Shown here piece by piece: positions 5,706 through 7,518 of a stretch of DNA of 7,518 nt. The position numbers and the translations under genes were made by a program. Location of the stretch: assembly GCA_027531445.1 (NCBI GenBank), contig JAPZRK010000128.1:1-7518 (forward strand). The letters are read 5' to 3'. The notes beneath the pieces are model-generated. The model was not told the origin of the DNA. It made no database searches and worked only from the letters and a program-made list of their open reading frames with translations. The first letter of the stretch is position 1; each line of letters begins with the position of its first letter. This stretch comes from Leptospira sp. GTDB lineage: Bacteria > Spirochaetota > Leptospiria > Leptospirales > Leptospiraceae.

Positions 5706-7518
5706 AACCGCTCGCGTTAACGATCGTCTTTTTGTTTACTGTGGCTATCGCCGCTGAGGAAAAACTACCTACCTTCCAAGTTGAGAATATGAATTCTCCT
5801 GTCAGCTTGGATTCTAATTCTCAAACACCGAATCCCTGGTTTGTCACGTCTGGAAATATCTCAGAAACTCAAATAACCAATCTAGACAGGAAGACGTTCT
5901 CTGAACTCATCTGGAAGCCCATTTCTGTCCCTGGCAATCCCATCAAAGAATGGGAAGAATTTAAAGGTAAAAAACCTGTTATTTTAGGTAAATGGATTCT
6001 CCTACCTAAAAAGAATTACGGCAATCTATCAATCCGTCTCGGGGTAATCAATGATCGGGATCGAGTCTATTGGAATGGGCAAAAAATTGGTGAAACGGGT
6101 ATCTGGGATTCGGAATCACCCCAAGCGTACGATAAAATCCGAATCTACCAAATCCCCAACCAGTTTATAAAGTACGGAGAACCGAATTTACTTCTCATTC
6201 ACGTACAGCCTTATTTTGATTATACGATTGGAATCGAACAGGACACTACATCTATAGGTTTAAGTGGGCAAATTCTTCGCAAATTTTACATCGATGAATA
6301 TACAAAATTACTATTTTTGACAGTCTACGTAACAGTTGGCGGTTACTTCTTATTTTTATTTATTAGAAGGAGACGTGAATCGGAAAATTTATTCTTCGCT
6401 TTATTTTCCTTTGGATTGGTCATTTATAATCTTTTAAGAAATCAAATCAAGTATGAATTCGGTATTTCATTTCTTACAATGAAACAAATCGAATATTGTA
6501 TAATCATTACATTGCTTCCTTTTATGTTTCATTTTATTCGAAAGCTATTTGTATTTCGATATCATCTTTTTTATAAAATTCTTGATTCAATACATTTGAG
6601 TTTTATTATTATTTATCTATTTAGTAGAAACATCGAATTTTATAATTTTCTAATGACCAAAGTGATCCAACCACTATGGCTTCCTTATGCGTTGATCATT
6701 TTATATTTTCTCATTGTAAGAATGAAAGAAGGAAATAGGAAAGCGTATGTTATTTTTATAGGCATACTTTTTGTTATTATTTCTTCTGTTACTGATATAC
6801 TCTCTACTCGGGGAATCATCATTTTTCCAAGATTGCTTGGTTATGCTTTTTTAGCTTTCGAAATTTGTTTGGCGATTGTGCTTGCAAACTCTTTTGTAAA
6901 GTTAAATGAAGAAGTTGAAGATCTAAACAAAAATCTTGAGAAAAAGGTGATCGAAAGAACTGATGCTCTCAATCAAACACTTTCTGAAGTAAATATTTTA
7001 AAAGACCAACAAGATGGAGATTATTTTTTAACATCTCTTTTAATCAATCCACTTGCACGCAATGACAATCGCAGTCAAAAGGTAGAAACTGAATTTTTTA
7101 CAAAGCAAAAAAAGGTCTTTGAATTTCGAGGAACAAAAACCGAAATTGGAGGAGACATTTGCATTTCTAATAATATCTACATAGCTGATAAAACTTACGT
7201 TGTATTCTTAAACGGAGATGCTATGGGAAAATCAATCCAAGGTGCTGGTGGCGCCCTTGTCCTTGGTGTCGTATTCCATGCAGTCGTAACTCGCACAAAA
7301 GCAGATGAAATGGAACCGAATTTAAGTCCCGAGATTTGGTTGCGCGATCTCTTTTTAGAACTACAAAGCACCTTTGAAAGTTTCGACGGTTCTATGCTCA
7401 CTTCGTTAGTCTTGGGACTTATAGATGAAGATTCAGGTTTTTTATACTATATCAATGCAGAACACCCGTGGACGATATTGTACCGGGACAAAAAAGCATC
7501 ATTTATAGAAAATGAACT
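5702..7518 (+). CDS. 7TM sensor with SpoIIE-type PP2C serine/threonine phosphatase domain, C-terminus cut by window edge
   Basis: The frame is open from ATG 5702 to the window end (605 codons). A signal peptide (MKPLALTIVFLFTVAIAAEE, cleavage near 17-18) leads into a periplasmic beta-rich domain (about 60-190) with W71, YWNGQKIG (W124) and RIYQIPNQFI, resembling galactose-binding-like / 7TMR-DISMED2 modules. Seven hydrophobic helices follow at about 203-398, matching 7TMR-DISM, then a coiled coil (about 400-440). The phosphatase domain shows EIGGD (481-485), NGDAMGKS (504-511) and NAEHPWTILYRD (585-596), the SpoIIE/RsbU-type metal and core motifs. D485 and D506 are the expected metal ligands; C-terminal Asp motifs lie beyond the edge. 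Such proteins dephosphorylate anti-anti-sigma (STAS) partners in response to an external ligand; partner and ligand are unknown here. In-frame alternatives at GTG 5687 and ATG 5669 exist, but the signal peptide and the absence of purine-rich sequence before 5669 favour 5702. Confidence 0.92.
   Translation, partial: MKPLALTIVFLFTVAIAAEEKLPTFQVENMNSPVSLDSNSQTPNPWFVTSGNISETQITNLDRKTFSELIWKPISVPGNPIKEWEEFKGKKPVILGKWILLPKKNYGNLSIRLGVINDRDRVYWNGQKIGETGIWDSESPQAYDKIRIYQIPNQFIKYGEPNLLLIHVQPYFDYTIGIEQDTTSIGLSGQILRKFYIDEYTKLLFLTVYVTVGGYFLFLFIRRRRESENLFFALFSFGLVIYNLLRNQIKYEFGISFLTMKQIEYCIIITLLPFMFHFIRKLFVFRYHLFYKILDSIHLSFIIIYLFSRNIEFYNFLMTKVIQPLWLPYALIILYFLIVRMKEGNRKAYVIFIGILFVIISSVTDILSTRGIIIFPRLLGYAFLAFEICLAIVLANSFVKLNEEVEDLNKNLEKKVIERTDALNQTLSEVNILKDQQDGDYFLTSLLINPLARNDNRSQKVETEFFTKQKKVFEFRGTKTEIGGDICISNNIYIADKTYVVFLNGDAMGKSIQGAGGALVLGVVFHAVVTRTKADEMEPNLSPEIWLRDLFLELQSTFESFDGSMLTSLVLGLIDEDSGFLYYINAEHPWTILYRDKKASFIENE

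Noticed and set aside
6300..6900. Markedly AT-rich stretch in the phosphatase gene suggesting transfer or a different origin.
   Set aside because: It coincides exactly with the seven membrane helices, whose Phe, Ile, Leu and Tyr codons are AT-rich; the reading frame and domain order are continuous across it.
1..7518. Possible defence system, prophage, insertion sequence, CRISPR array or tRNA gene.
   Set aside because: No transposase, integrase, nuclease or helicase motifs, no direct-repeat spacing and no tRNA cloverleaf were seen; all coding space is taken by ordinary chromosomal gene families.

Overview
The window looks like a piece of a spirochaete chromosome, most probably Leptospira. Three things suggest this: an AT-rich composition with very tight gene packing, an MBOAT gene followed by an SGNH-like protein of the DUF1574 type, and a SpoIIE-type phosphatase carrying the NGDAMGKS / IQGAGGALV signature I associate with leptospiral 7TM phosphatases. 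This assignment is by recognition only; no search was run. I see no mobile element, CRISPR array, rRNA or tRNA. No gap between genes exceeds about 50 bases.

Layout: (1) Bases 1-1227, minus strand: miaB, the tRNA methylthiotransferase, cut by the left edge so that its C-terminal TRAM domain is incomplete. (2) Bases 1278-1904, plus strand, divergent from miaB: a small membrane protein with a J-like N-terminal domain that lacks the HPD tripeptide. (3) Bases 1894-5676, minus strand: a three-gene cluster read in the order rlmI-like 23S rRNA methyltransferase, MBOAT O-acyltransferase, SGNH/DUF1574-like protein. The last two are joined by a TAA-T-ATG junction and probably form an acyl-transfer pair for an envelope polysaccharide. 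The SGNH gene overlaps the J-like gene tail to tail by 11 bases. (4) Bases 5702-7518, plus strand, divergent from rlmI: a multidomain sensor phosphatase (signal peptide, beta-rich periplasmic domain, seven membrane helices, coiled coil, SpoIIE/PP2C domain), cut by the right edge.

Functionally the window mixes translation-related modification (miaB, rlmI) with envelope and signalling functions (MBOAT/SGNH pair, sensor phosphatase, membrane J-like protein). Apart from the MBOAT/SGNH pair, the adjacency gives no strong evidence of a shared pathway. The less ordinary items are the HPD-less J-like membrane protein, the MBOAT/SGNH pair with its unusual GSS nucleophile motif, and the sensor phosphatase with a tiny overlapping upstream reading frame.
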